64,000 bases of DNA from NCBI GenBank assembly GCA_035948315.1, contig DASZJG010000060.1, positions 77,932 through 141,931 of the forward strand, given 5' to 3'. Position numbers and translations under genes: made by a program. This document shows, one piece after another, positions 43,908 to 52,778 of the stretch. The notes below the pieces were generated by a model, which worked only from the letters and a program-made list of their open reading frames with translations, was not told where the DNA came from and searched no databases. The stretch's first letter is position 1. Each line of letters starts with the position of its first letter. Source of the DNA: CAJCJE01 sp035948315. Its GTDB lineage: Bacteria; Actinomycetota; Actinomycetes; Mycobacteriales; Pseudonocardiaceae.

Positions 43908-44723
43908 GTGTTGAAGCAGGTCGCGGAGGGTGTGCTGGTCCGGGAGAGCGAGTTCTGCCGGAGCAATGCCGTTGTCGTGCAGGGCCGGGCCGGCGTGTTG
44001 CTCGTCGATCCCGGGGTGCACAACCACGAACTGGTCGCCCTGGCGAACGACCTTCGCGAGTTGGATCAGCCCGTGGTGGCGGGGTTTTCCACGCATCCGC
44101 ACTGGGATCACGTGCTCTGGCACGAACAATTCGGCGCGGCGCCTCGTTACGGCACGGCCCGCTGCGCGGCCACCGTCCGAGATCGACTGCCGGACGCGAG
44201 CGCCAAGGCCCGCCTGGCCGGGTGGATACCGCCCGACATCTACGAGCAGATATCGATGGACCTGCTCGGCGTCATCACCGGCCTGCCGGCCGGCACCGCG
44301 CGAATTCCTTGGGATGGCCCCGAAGTCCGGATCGTCGAGCATCAGGCGCACGCCCCGGGCCATGCCGCGCTGGTGATCGAGGGGCCCGGCGTTCTCGTCG
44401 CCGGCGACATGCTCTCCGATGTCCTGATTCCGATGCTCGACCTGAACGACGACACCGCGGACCCGATCGAGGACTACCTGGCCGCGCTGCGGCGCATCGA
44501 GGGCGTGGCGGGCGAGGTCGACGTTGTCGTTCCGGGCCACGGGTCCGTTGGCGGTGCCGATCAGGTACGTGCTCGGATCGAGCGGGATCGGGCGTATGTG
44601 CGGGCCGTGCGCGACGCCGAGGTTCTCGACGATCCGCGGATCGGGCCTTCGGCGACGTTCGGCCGGGATTGGCTGCCCGGCGTGCATGAACGGCAGGTCC
44701 AGCGCCTCGCCGAGAGACGGTGA
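43908..44723 (+). CDS. MBL-fold metallo-hydrolase
   Basis: A 271-residue metallo-beta-lactamase-fold enzyme. Metal motif THPHWDH near residue 65 (HxHxDH), LVIEGPGVLVAGDML with the bridging Asp, and the C-terminal His in VVPGHGSVGG. GTG at 43908 follows GGAGGTAAC. Relatives hydrolyse thioesters, lactones or sulfate esters; the substrate here is unknown. It faces the HTH/PH operon with two operators between, so it is probably induced by the same signal. Confidence 0.88.
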   Translation: MLKQVAEGVLVRESEFCRSNAVVVQGRAGVLLVDPGVHNHELVALANDLRELDQPVVAGFSTHPHWDHVLWHEQFGAAPRYGTARCAATVRDRLPDASAKARLAGWIPPDIYEQISMDLLGVITGLPAGTARIPWDGPEVRIVEHQAHAPGHAALVIEGPGVLVAGDMLSDVLIPMLDLNDDTADPIEDYLAALRRIEGVAGEVDVVVPGHGSVGGADQVRARIERDRAYVRAVRDAEVLDDPRIGPSATFGRDWLPGVHERQVQRLAERR

Positions 44724-44733
44724 GACGCGACGG

Positions 44734-44955
44734 TCACTCCGGTAGCCAGTCGATCTCCCAGCCAGTTTCGGTGAACACTTCGGACAGTGCCGCCCGGTCC
44801 GGCACCCAGACGTCGAACACTTCGGGCGAGCGGTGTTCGTCGGCGTAGGTGTAGATCAGCAGGCCGCTCTTGCCCGAGTCGACGACCTCCAGGTAGCGGC
44901 CCTCTTCCGGGCCAGCCGTGATGCGGCCGAGGCGGCCGAGGTGGATCTCGGTCAT
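44734..44955 (-). CDS. Candidate immunity protein for the RHS toxin
   Basis: A 73-residue protein, MTEIHLGRLGRITAGPEEGR at the start, then YLEVVDSGKSGLLIYTYADE and a C-terminal EIDWLPE. It is acidic and beta-rich, without signal peptide. Its ATG overlaps the RHS stop (the bases TGATGA), so it is translated directly after the toxin. Position, size and acidity are those of an immunity protein. No family was recognised from memory. Confidence 0.65.
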   Translation of the reverse strand: MTEIHLGRLGRITAGPEEGRYLEVVDSGKSGLLIYTYADEHRSPEVFDVWVPDRAALSEVFTETGWEIDWLPE

Positions 44956-47900
44956 CAGTTCCCCGTGATCGGGATGTGGTTGTTCGTCGAGGGGTATCTG
45001 GCTCCCGGAGCGTACGTCTCCAGGTGCACGTGCGGCACATTCGGGGCGTGGTTGCCGGCGATCGAGTTCGGGTCGATGCGGAACTGCCGCAGCCCGTCCG
45101 CGCTGCGGAACACGCCGTCGCCGATCTCCCGGTAGTTCGGGCCCAGCCACTGCAAACCGGCGTCCAGCGCCTGGTCGGCGGAGAGCGTGTGGGCGCTGGT
45201 GATGTTGCCCGTCCCGGCGTTGGTCTCGTCGATGACGCTCTGCACCAGACAGCTCATCAGGCCGAGCGGGTCGATCAGCCGGTTCGGGTTGGCCACGTAG
45301 GTGACCGGGTTCGGCGCGGGCGCCAGGCCGAGCGGGTCCGGGCTGGCGTAGCGAGCGGTGGCCGGGTCGTAGTAGCGCTGGTGGTTGTAGTGCAGCCCGG
45401 TCTCCGGGTCGTGGTACTGGCCGGGGAATCGCAGCGGGGTGGCCGCGCGGTTGCCGAGTCGGCCCAGCGCGGCGCCCCACACGGTGGTGGGCTGGTGCCA
45501 GGCCAGCGCGCCGCTCTGGTCCACCAGTTCGGTCGGCGTGCCGACCAGGTCGGTGACGATGGCGTAGAACCGCGAGTCGTACCAGTCCTGGCCGGGTTCG
45601 CCGGTGCGCTCGGTCTGGGTGAGCGGGGTGTGCGTGCCGGGCCGGTAGTCCCAGGTGGTGTGCGCGGTCGCGTTGTGGACCTGCTCGGCCAAAGTGGCGC
45701 CGTCCCAGGTGAAGTCGGTCTGCTCCAACACCGCACCGCTCGTCGCGTCGACGCGTTGCTTGGCGATGCGGCGACCGAGCGGGTCGTAGCGGTAGCGCCA
45801 GTGCGCGCCGCCCGGGGTGAGGACGCCGGTGAGCCGGTTGTCGGCGTCCCAGGTGAACCGCCAGGTGTCGGTGCGGCCGGACAGCCGGCGTTCGCCGCGC
45901 CAGGCGAGTCGGCCCTGGCCGTCGTAGCCATAGCGGGTGCGGCCGGCGCGGGTAAGCAGCGTGCCGGTGTACTCCCAGGCGGCCGGGTCGTCGCGGCCGG
46001 GCACGGTGGCGGCGGTGAGGTTGCCGGCCGGGTCGTAGCGGTAGTGCTCGCTGCCGTTGCGCCCGTGCACGGCGGTGATCTGGCCGACCTGGTCGAGTTC
46101 GAAGGTGCGCGCGCCGGCCAACTGGTCGTCCACGCCCGTGAGGTTGCCGTCCGGCCGGTAGGTGTAGTCGCGCTGCTGGAGCACGCGCCGGGTGAGCCGG
46201 GCGTCGCCGGGTTCGGGGCCGAGAAGATGTTGACCGGTCAGCCGGTGCGCCCGGTCCCAGGTCTGGGTGAGCCGGAACGCGGCGTCGACCCGGCGCTCGA
46301 TTTCCTGGCCGCCGAGGTCGTAGTCGAACGCGACGCGCCGGTCGCCGGTGCGCAGCGCACTCGGCCTGCCTGCCGCGTCATAGTCCCAGTCGGTCTCGAC
46401 CCCGCTCGGCGTGACGCGTCGGGTGCGGCGCCCGGCGGCGTCGTAGGTGCTCGTCAGTGTGCGGCCGTTGACGGTCTCGGCCAGCACGCGACCGGTCGCG
46501 TCGCGGCGCAGGGTGAGGTCGGCATCGGCGTTGACGGCGTGCACCAGGCGGCCGAGTTGGTCGTAGTCGAAGGTGGTGACCGCGTCGCCACAACGCTGCT
46601 CGACCAGGTTGCCGAGCGCGTCGTAGCGATAGTCGGTCACCTCGCCCGCACCGTTGACCCGCCGCACGAGCTGCCCGGCGAGGTCGCGGAGGTAGCGCTG
46701 GACGCGGCCGTGGAAGTCGGTTTCGGCGAGCAGGCCGCCAGCCTCGTCGTAGGCGTAGCGCCAGGTGCGGCCCTGTTGGTTGGTGACCGCGACCAGTCGC
46801 AGTTCCTCGTCGTAGGTGTAGGCGAGGCGGGCGCCGTCCGGGGTGGTGCGGGCGGCGACGAGGTCGAAGTGCGTGTATTCGTAGCGCGTGATCTGACCGA
46901 CCGGATCGGTGTGCTCGACCGGGTTGCCCTCGCCGTCGTGCGACCAGGATTCGGTGGCACCGTCCGGCGCGGTGCGCGCGGCGAGCCAGCCCTGTGGCGT
47001 CCAGGTGTTGCGGGTGACGCCGCCGTCCGGCCCGATCTCTTCGATGACACGGCCGAGCGCGTCGCGGCGGCGCTCGGTGCGGCGACCGTCCGGGCCGATC
47101 ACCACGGCGGCCAGACCGGCCTCGTCCGGTTCGATCCGGGTGGCGCGACCCAGCGCGTCGGTGGTGCCGACCAGACGGCCCGCCTCGTCGTAGCGCAGGC
47201 GGGTGATCGCGCCGAGCGGGTCGATGACGCCGGTCCGGTTGCCCAGGTCGTCGTAGGTGTAGCGCCAGGTGCTGCCGTCCGGGTCGGTCACCGCGACCGG
47301 GCGATCACACCGGTCGTACTCGGTGCGGGTGGTGCTGCCGTCCTGGCGGACGGTTTCCACCACGTTGCCGCGCTCGTCGTGGTGGTGGGTGGTGACGCGG
47401 CCGAGGGGGTCGGTGCGAGAGAGCAGGTTGCCGTGGTGGTCCCATTCCGAATGCGTGGTCGCGCCCAGCGGCGAGGTCTCGGTGATCACCCGCAGCCGCT
47501 CGTCGAGCTGGTAGCGGGTGATCGCGCCGAACGCGTCGGTGTGTTCGGTGACCAGGTTCTCCCGGTCGTAGGTGAAGTCGCCGGTGAGGAACCCGTCACT
47601 GCCCTCGACGTGCGTGCAGCGGCCGTCGGTGTCGTAGGTGTAGCGGTACCAGGTGTCGTTGCGGTCCCGCCATTCGACGATCCGGCCCGCGTCGTCGTAG
47701 GCGAAGGTCAACGCGGCGCCCGAGAAATTGACCACCTCGGTGAGGTCGCCGTCGGTGTAACCGAAGCGCAGCAACGGGATCTCGGCCCCGTCGGCGGCGA
47801 TCGCGGCCAGGTCGGTGATCCGGCCGTCGGCGGTGCCGATGCGGACGCGGGTGCCACCGGGGTGGCGGATCTCGGTGGGATTGCCCTGCGCGTCGTGGGC

Positions 47901-49526
47901 GAACTCGATCCGGTTGCCGTGCCGGTCGGTCAGCGCGGTGACCGGGTAGCGCCCGGCAACGGGCGAGAACCAGGTGATGTGGCCGGTCCTCGGGTCGGCC
48001 AGCGCATACCCCTCCGGAGTGCGGATCAGCGGCTTGCGGCCGCCCTCCTCGGGCAGCACCGGCTCGTCGCCGTCCGTCCTCGGGTAGAACAGCACCACGC
48101 CGTCCGGTGCGGTGTAGAGGATCCCGGCGTCGTCCACGACCAGTCGTTGGTCCATTGTGGACGCCCACGAGCGGCCGAAGCAGCGCCCGAGCCGGTAGGA
48201 GGAAATGTGCGTGCGCTCCAGCAGCAGCGGCAGCACGCCGGGCAGTTCCAGGTCGACGACCGGCAGGACCATGTTGCCGGAGGACACGTCGATCGGGTCG
48301 TCCTTGCAGATCATGCTGACCGGCTCACGGGCCGTGTCGATCGCGGTGCCCGCGGCCTCCCGGACGCCGGCCTCGGCCACGTCGGTGCCGACCCCGGCTT
48401 CGGTGCCGGCGCCGTCGGTGACCAGCGCCAGCGCGACGTTCGGCACCAGCCGGCCGGCCGCCTCGAACGGGTCGGACCCCCAGCCGGTGCCGACCAGGCC
48501 GCTGATCAGCTGCGACGGGTGCAACGCCGCGTGGATCAGGCCGGCCGAGGTGTTGGACAAGCCGGTGAGGTACTGGGCCGGGTGCAGCAGGTTGTACGGG
48601 TCGAGCGGGTCCAGACCTCGGGCGAACGCGACGAGCTGGGCCGCGCCTTTCACGATGCCGCCCGCGAAGTGCTGCGCGCCGACGTCGAGGCCGCCGAGCA
48701 GGTCCTGCGCGTTGTCGGCCAGCCGTTCGAGGAAGGACGGTTCGGCCGGGGCGAGCGCGGTCGCGTCGGCGACGGCGCTCTGCGCCTGCGCGCCCGCGGC
48801 GTCGCGCTGCTGCCGGGCGGTGTCGAGCAGTTGCCGCGCCTGCTCGCGCAGGGACGCGCCCGGGTCGGTGAACGGTCCGGGCTCGGTCGGTGCGGGTCCG
48901 GGGTCGAATCCCGCGTTCACGTTGGCGTTGTAGGCGTCCGCGGCCTGGTTGAACGCGTCGACCTGTTGGTTGTAGCTGGTCTCGGCCTGTTCGGTGACGA
49001 GCACGCCCTCGTTGTAGAGGTTGATCGCCTGTTGGGCCTGGGACTGCGCCTGTTTCACGGCGTTCGCGAACGCTTCCATCGCGTCCCCGGCCTCGTTGCA
49101 GGCGTGCTGCGCCCGCGACCACTCCTGGACGTGCGGCGACATCCGGGCCCGGAACGCATCGGCCGCGCCGCCCTGCCAGTTGCCACTCTCGGAGTCCAAA
49201 TCGGACAGTCCGGTTGCGGTCGAGCCGAAGGCGGACGCGAAGTTGTGCAGGTGCTGCGCGCTGGCGCTCAACGCGTTCACGTCACCGTGCAGAAGCTGGG
49301 TCGGGTCGTTGGACTGGCCCAGTTGCAACTCGGCGACCTGGTCGCCGAGCGCATCGGCGACGTGATCGCCGAAGGCGTCCACCGAATTCGCCGCGTCGGT
49401 CAGGCCGACCTCGCGCAGCCCGGAGCCGACCATATGCGCAAATTCGTCTGCCACTGTGCCGGTGACGTGCTCCAGCGTGGTGACGACGCTGTCAGCGAGC
49501 GATTCGATCTCGTCGAAGATGCCCAC
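44955..49526 (-). CDS. RHS-repeat polymorphic toxin with WXG100-like N-terminus
   Basis: A 1523-residue protein. GTG at 49526 follows GAGGACATCC. Residues 1-200 are helical with a WXG100-like export motif (SGNWQGGAADAFRARMSPHV); Ala/Gln-rich coils follow. Near 405 begins a DUF6531-type region (DDPIDVSSGNMVLPVVDLEL). From about 560 to 1370 more than 20 YD repeats occur (RYTYDTDGR, YRYDALGN). The RHS core ends HDPETGLHYNHQRYYDPATA and NRLIDPLGLM. The last 99 residues are a distinct toxin domain with GVFRSADGLRQFRI and HAPNVPHVHLETYAPG; its enzymatic class is unknown. Export probably uses a type VII system. Confidence 0.92.
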   Translation of the reverse strand: MGIFDEIESLADSVVTTLEHVTGTVADEFAHMVGSGLREVGLTDAANSVDAFGDHVADALGDQVAELQLGQSNDPTQLLHGDVNALSASAQHLHNFASAFGSTATGLSDLDSESGNWQGGAADAFRARMSPHVQEWSRAQHACNEAGDAMEAFANAVKQAQSQAQQAINLYNEGVLVTEQAETSYNQQVDAFNQAADAYNANVNAGFDPGPAPTEPGPFTDPGASLREQARQLLDTARQQRDAAGAQAQSAVADATALAPAEPSFLERLADNAQDLLGGLDVGAQHFAGGIVKGAAQLVAFARGLDPLDPYNLLHPAQYLTGLSNTSAGLIHAALHPSQLISGLVGTGWGSDPFEAAGRLVPNVALALVTDGAGTEAGVGTDVAEAGVREAAGTAIDTAREPVSMICKDDPIDVSSGNMVLPVVDLELPGVLPLLLERTHISSYRLGRCFGRSWASTMDQRLVVDDAGILYTAPDGVVLFYPRTDGDEPVLPEEGGRKPLIRTPEGYALADPRTGHITWFSPVAGRYPVTALTDRHGNRIEFAHDAQGNPTEIRHPGGTRVRIGTADGRITDLAAIAADGAEIPLLRFGYTDGDLTEVVNFSGAALTFAYDDAGRIVEWRDRNDTWYRYTYDTDGRCTHVEGSDGFLTGDFTYDRENLVTEHTDAFGAITRYQLDERLRVITETSPLGATTHSEWDHHGNLLSRTDPLGRVTTHHHDERGNVVETVRQDGSTTRTEYDRCDRPVAVTDPDGSTWRYTYDDLGNRTGVIDPLGAITRLRYDEAGRLVGTTDALGRATRIEPDEAGLAAVVIGPDGRRTERRRDALGRVIEEIGPDGGVTRNTWTPQGWLAARTAPDGATESWSHDGEGNPVEHTDPVGQITRYEYTHFDLVAARTTPDGARLAYTYDEELRLVAVTNQQGRTWRYAYDEAGGLLAETDFHGRVQRYLRDLAGQLVRRVNGAGEVTDYRYDALGNLVEQRCGDAVTTFDYDQLGRLVHAVNADADLTLRRDATGRVLAETVNGRTLTSTYDAAGRRTRRVTPSGVETDWDYDAAGRPSALRTGDRRVAFDYDLGGQEIERRVDAAFRLTQTWDRAHRLTGQHLLGPEPGDARLTRRVLQQRDYTYRPDGNLTGVDDQLAGARTFELDQVGQITAVHGRNGSEHYRYDPAGNLTAATVPGRDDPAAWEYTGTLLTRAGRTRYGYDGQGRLAWRGERRLSGRTDTWRFTWDADNRLTGVLTPGGAHWRYRYDPLGRRIAKQRVDATSGAVLEQTDFTWDGATLAEQVHNATAHTTWDYRPGTHTPLTQTERTGEPGQDWYDSRFYAIVTDLVGTPTELVDQSGALAWHQPTTVWGAALGRLGNRAATPLRFPGQYHDPETGLHYNHQRYYDPATARYASPDPLGLAPAPNPVTYVANPNRLIDPLGLMSCLVQSVIDETNAGTGNITSAHTLSADQALDAGLQWLGPNYREIGDGVFRSADGLRQFRIDPNSIAGNHAPNVPHVHLETYAPGARYPSTNNHIPITGN

Positions 49527-49535
49527 GGATGTCCT

Positions 49536-50135
49536 CTAGTGATTGGTGGGGAGCTGCTCGGGGCCGAACATCTGGTTCTCGGCCGCGGTGAGCTGCCCGT
49601 CGAGGCCGACCAACTGGGCCTCGGTGCGGGTCATCCCCATCGGCCCCTCGGCCAGGTCCCGGCCGACGCCGTTCCAGGTGCTGGCCGCGGTCTGTCCGGC
49701 CTGTTGGAAGGACTGCGCCGAATAGTCCGGGGTGATCGTGCTGCTCAGGATCTGACCGACGGAGGAGTTCTCCACCTGCTGCTCGGTGGCGTGCGGGTTG
49801 CCGACGAAGGCGTTCAGGAGGTCCTTGAACACGCCGGCCACGTACTGGTCGGCGTCGTGGTAGCCACCCGCGGAGAGGTTGAGCCGCACCGCGAGCTGGT
49901 TGCCGTCGCTGACCAGCGACCGCACGCCCCACTCCCACTTCTGGCAGAACTGGTCGAACGCCTCCTGCAACCCCTGGTGGCCGACCTGTAGACCGGTCAG
50001 CTCCAGGTTGTCGAAGCCCCGGCCCTGCTCGGCCGCCTCGGCGATGCCGAGCGTCTTCAGCTCGCCGATGGTGTTGTTGATGCCGGTCGCGACCTCCTGC
50101 AGCCGCGCCGCGCTCACCGTGTACTCGCCGCTCAC
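49536..50135 (-). CDS. WXG100-like type VII-associated protein
   Basis: A 199-residue protein; GTG at 50135 overlaps the upstream stop and follows GGAGGGAGT. The N-terminal 100 residues are helical with a central Trp (QKWEWGVRSLVSDGNQLAVR) like WXG100 partners, and the rest is helical and Gly/Asn/Gln-rich. It precedes the RHS toxin by nine bases. It probably forms the secretion complex or chaperone with the toxin's own WXG-like N-terminus. No enzymatic domain. Confidence 0.7.
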   Translation of the reverse strand: MSGEYTVSAARLQEVATGINNTIGELKTLGIAEAAEQGRGFDNLELTGLQVGHQGLQEAFDQFCQKWEWGVRSLVSDGNQLAVRLNLSAGGYHDADQYVAGVFKDLLNAFVGNPHATEQQVENSSVGQILSSTITPDYSAQSFQQAGQTAASTWNGVGRDLAEGPMGMTRTEAQLVGLDGQLTAAENQMFGPEQLPTNH

Positions 50136-50524
50136 CGGCCCACTCCCTCCGCCGCGTGCTCCGTCACCCGGGCGGCCGGCAGGAACATCGGAGCCGGACC
50201 GCCGACGTCGATCGCGAGGACGGCGTCCGGCCCGCAGTCGGCGGCGACCACGTCGGCCAGCCGAGCGCCCCGAACGGTGCGGTAAGCCCATTCGCGGTCG
50301 CCCTCGCCCCGGGCCGCGGCGAAGGCGGCCAGCGCGGTCGTGCCGGTGAAGGCGAACACCCACCGCACGCCGTCCCGCTCGGTGGTCAACACGCCGCCGG
50401 GCCCGTCGGTCGGCACGACGAGCAGGCTCCCGCGCAGTCCCGCTGCCAGCCCCTCGATCAGCTTGGCAGCCGGCTCCTGGCCGGCGTGCAGCGCGCCGAG
50501 CAGGTCGGCGAACCCTGTCCTCAT
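50132..50524 (-). CDS. SseB-like domain protein
   Basis: A 130-residue protein. ATG at 50524 follows GGGAGAG; an upstream in-frame GTG would add nine residues. The core LLVVPTDGPGGVLTTERDGV then RWVFAFTGTTALAAFAAA matches the SseB N-terminal fold, common beside type VII and toxin genes. A chaperone-like role is typical. First gene of the four-gene toxin operon. Confidence 0.75.
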   Translation of the reverse strand: MRTGFADLLGALHAGQEPAAKLIEGLAAGLRGSLLVVPTDGPGGVLTTERDGVRWVFAFTGTTALAAFAAARGEGDREWAYRTVRGARLADVVAADCGPDAVLAIDVGGPAPMFLPAARVTEHAAEGVGR

Positions 50525-50625
50525 CACGATCTCTCCCCGGTCAACTGGCAACAGTCAACCGGGGAGCGCTCGGCGGCGGTGACGGTACTTCTAGCGCATG
50601 CGATCGGGTGAATCGGCGCGCGATT

Positions 50626-51411
50626 TCAGTTGCCGCCGCCGTGCCTCGACTGACCGATCACCGAGTCGACAACGTTGGTGGCCGCGCCGGCGAGGAGGGT
50701 CGCGTCCGAGCCGATGCCGATGAACCGGAAGCCCTCGTCGCGATACCGCTTGGCGACCGTCGCGTCCGAGGCGAGGATGCCGACCGCGACGCCGACCTCC
50801 TCCGCAGCGGCGAGCACGCGGCGCAGCGCGTCCCGGAAGACCGGCGCGCGCAGGTCACCGGGTACGCGGAGGTCGTGCGAGAGGTCGCGGGGGCCGATGA
50901 ACAGCACGTCGACACCGGGCACCGCGGCGATGTCCTCGATCTGGTCGAGCGCGGCGCGGTTCTCGATCTGGATCACGCCGACGATGGTGTCGTTCGCGAT
51001 GTCCAGGTTCTCCGGGTGCAGACCGAACCCGCACGCCCGGTTGTAGGTGGCGACCCCGCGGTCGCCGAGCGGCGGATAACGCAGGTGGCGCAGCGCGCGT
51101 TCGACCTGCTCGGCCGATTCCAGCCGGGGAAACATGACGCCGCTCGCACCGAGATCGAGCACCCGGCCGGCCCGGATCCGGTCCTCGGACTCGACCCGGA
51201 CCAGCAGGGGAATGCCGTGCGCGTCCGCGGCGAGTTGTTGCGGCAGCAGGGTGCTCTCGTTGCCGCCGCCGTGTTCGAGGTCGACCAGCAACCAGTCGAA
51301 CCCGGCCAGTGCGCACGCCTCAGCGGCCAGTCCGGAACCCAGCCCGAGGAAAGTCCCGTACACGGTTTCCCGGTCGGCGAGGCGTCTGCGGAGGATGCCG
51401 GGTTCAGTCAT
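50626..51411 (-). CDS. HpcH/HpaI-type class II aldolase (GarL-like)
   Basis: A 261-residue metal-dependent aldolase. Catalytic His in WLLVDLEHGG, substrate Arg in PLLVRVES, LGASGVMFPRLESAEQVERA, RYPPLGDRGV, and the metal site in VIQIENR and DVLFIGPRDLS. Relatives cleave 2-keto-3-deoxyglucarate or related acids to pyruvate and tartronate semialdehyde or another aldehyde. ATG at 51411 overlaps the preceding reductase by eight bases, giving a coupled pair in which the reductase could convert tartronate semialdehyde to glycerate. Confidence 0.88.
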   Translation of the reverse strand: MTEPGILRRRLADRETVYGTFLGLGSGLAAEACALAGFDWLLVDLEHGGGNESTLLPQQLAADAHGIPLLVRVESEDRIRAGRVLDLGASGVMFPRLESAEQVERALRHLRYPPLGDRGVATYNRACGFGLHPENLDIANDTIVGVIQIENRAALDQIEDIAAVPGVDVLFIGPRDLSHDLRVPGDLRAPVFRDALRRVLAAAEEVGVAVGILASDATVAKRYRDEGFRFIGIGSDATLLAGAATNVVDSVIGQSRHGGGN

Positions 51412-52297
51412 GTCGCCTGCCGGACAACACTTCGACGATCTTGAGCAGCGCGGTGTGGTCCAACCCGCCGTCACCACGGGCCCGCAGCGACGACATCAGC
51501 TGCGCGACGGCCGCGGTGAGCGGCACGACCACCCCGGCCTCGTCCGCGACACCGAGCGCGATGCCCAGATCCTTGTGGTGCAGGTCGACCCGGAAGCCGG
51601 GCTTGAAGTCGCGGGCGAGCATGCCGGCCGCCTTGCGGTCCAGGATCCGGTTTCCGGCCAGACCGCCGGCCAGCACGCGCAACCCGGCGGCCGCGTCGAC
51701 GCCCGCTGCTTCGAGCAGCACGATCGCCTCGGCCACCAGTTCGATGGTGCCCGCGACGAGGAGTTGGTTGGCAGCCTTGACGGTCTGGCCGGACCCGTTC
51801 GGACCGACGTGCACGACGGTGGTGCCGAGCGCGTTGAGCACGGGCAGCGCGGCCTCGAACGTCTCGGCCGCGCCGCCGCACATGATGGACAGCGCGGCGT
51901 CGATCGCGCCCTGCTCGCCGCCGGAGACCGGAGCGTCCAGGGCGCGGATTCCCTTGGCCTGCGCCGCTTGCGCCACCGCGGTCGCGGTGCTCGGCAGGAT
52001 GGTGCTCATGTCCAGGTAGAGCTGGCCGGAGCGACCGGATTCGACGATGCCGCCGGGGCCCAGCGCCACGGCCTCGACGTCGGGTGAGTCCGGGAGCATG
52101 GTGATGACCACGTCACTGTCGCGGGTCACCTCGGCGACGGACTCGCCCGCGTGGCCACCCGAGTCGACCAGCCGATCAACGGCGGGCCTGCTGCGGTTGT
52201 AGCCGGTCACCTCGAAGCCGGCCTTGATCAGGTTGGCCGCCATGGGAGCGCCCATGATGCCGAGACCGATGAATCCGATTCGGGAGCGTTGCGTCAC
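51404..52297 (-). CDS. 2-hydroxy-3-oxopropionate (tartronate semialdehyde) reductase-like
   Basis: A 297-residue beta-hydroxyacid dehydrogenase. N-terminal NAD(P) fold IGFIGLGIMGAPMAANLIKA, substrate motif LDAPVSGGEQGA and catalytic Lys in GSGQTVKAANQLLVAG. GTG at 52297 is chosen (GAGG at 52301-52305 on the minus strand); the upstream frame is unlike the family. With the aldolase it likely forms a glucarate/galactarate or glyoxylate branch. Related enzymes include imine reductases and 3-hydroxyisobutyrate dehydrogenase, so the substrate is inferred from the pair. Confidence 0.9.
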   Translation of the reverse strand: MTQRSRIGFIGLGIMGAPMAANLIKAGFEVTGYNRSRPAVDRLVDSGGHAGESVAEVTRDSDVVITMLPDSPDVEAVALGPGGIVESGRSGQLYLDMSTILPSTATAVAQAAQAKGIRALDAPVSGGEQGAIDAALSIMCGGAAETFEAALPVLNALGTTVVHVGPNGSGQTVKAANQLLVAGTIELVAEAIVLLEAAGVDAAAGLRVLAGGLAGNRILDRKAAGMLARDFKPGFRVDLHHKDLGIALGVADEAGVVVPLTAAVAQLMSSLRARGDGGLDHTALLKIVEVLSGRRHD

Positions 52298-52397
52298 GTG
52301 GTCATCCTCGCATCCGGCAGGACTGGACCCGTTCACCGTAACGCTCGCTCCACCATCATTCAAGATGATGTACGTCGTTCACATGCATGAACGAAGT

Positions 52398-52562
52398 TCA
52401 ACGGCGTCGCCCGAGTGCCTCCCGCTTGATGAAACCGAGAACGCCGGTCGCCACGAACAGGACGGCTCCGATGATCAGGAGCCAGAACAGGCCCTTGATC
52501 GCGACTCCGAGCACGATGAAGGCCAGCCAGATCAACAGCACCAGTAACAACAGTCCGAACAT
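52398..52562 (-). CDS. Small hydrophobic protein, 54 aa
   Basis: ATG at 52562 follows AGGAGACC. The product begins MFGLLLLVLLIWLAFIVLGV, continues with AIKGLFWLLIIGAVLFVATG and ends in a basic tail KREALGRRR. Two membrane helices and a positive end. Similar tiny hydrophobic proteins neighbour CsbD genes in many actinobacteria. Role unknown, perhaps membrane stress. It is only 15 bases downstream of the CsbD stop and may be in the same operon. Confidence 0.7.
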   Translation of the reverse strand: MFGLLLLVLLIWLAFIVLGVAIKGLFWLLIIGAVLFVATGVLGFIKREALGRRR

Positions 52563-52577
52563 GAGGGTCTCCTGTTC

Positions 52578-52778
52578 TCAGCTCTGGTCGTCGTCCTTGC
52601 CCAATGCGGTCTTCGCCGCGTCGCCGACCTTGCTCGCGGCGTCCTTCACCGCGTCCTTGGCCTTCGCGATGCCCTTCTGCGTCCGGCCTTCGGCTTCGAG
52701 TTCCTCGTCGCCGACCGCCTTTCCGGCCGCTTGTTTCGCCGCGCCGGTCACCTGGTCGATCTTGTCATTGGCGGACAT
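52578..52778 (-). CDS. CsbD-family stress protein
   Basis: A 66-residue protein: MSANDKIDQVTGAAKQAAGK, GDEELEAEGRTQKGIAKAKD, and a C-terminal Lys/Ala/Asp-rich helix. This is the CsbD layout, a general-stress protein controlled by sigma-B-like factors elsewhere. Start ATG at 52778. It overlaps the 3' end of the STAS gene by 31 bases. Cytosolic; molecular role unknown. Confidence 0.9.
   Translation of the reverse strand: MSANDKIDQVTGAAKQAAGKAVGDEELEAEGRTQKGIAKAKDAVKDAASKVGDAAKTALGKDDDQS

Noticed and set aside
44976..49991. A 1671-codon open frame antisense to the RHS gene
   Set aside because: It is the GC-rich mirror of the real RHS gene, with no domain features, and would conflict with a clear operon on the other strand.
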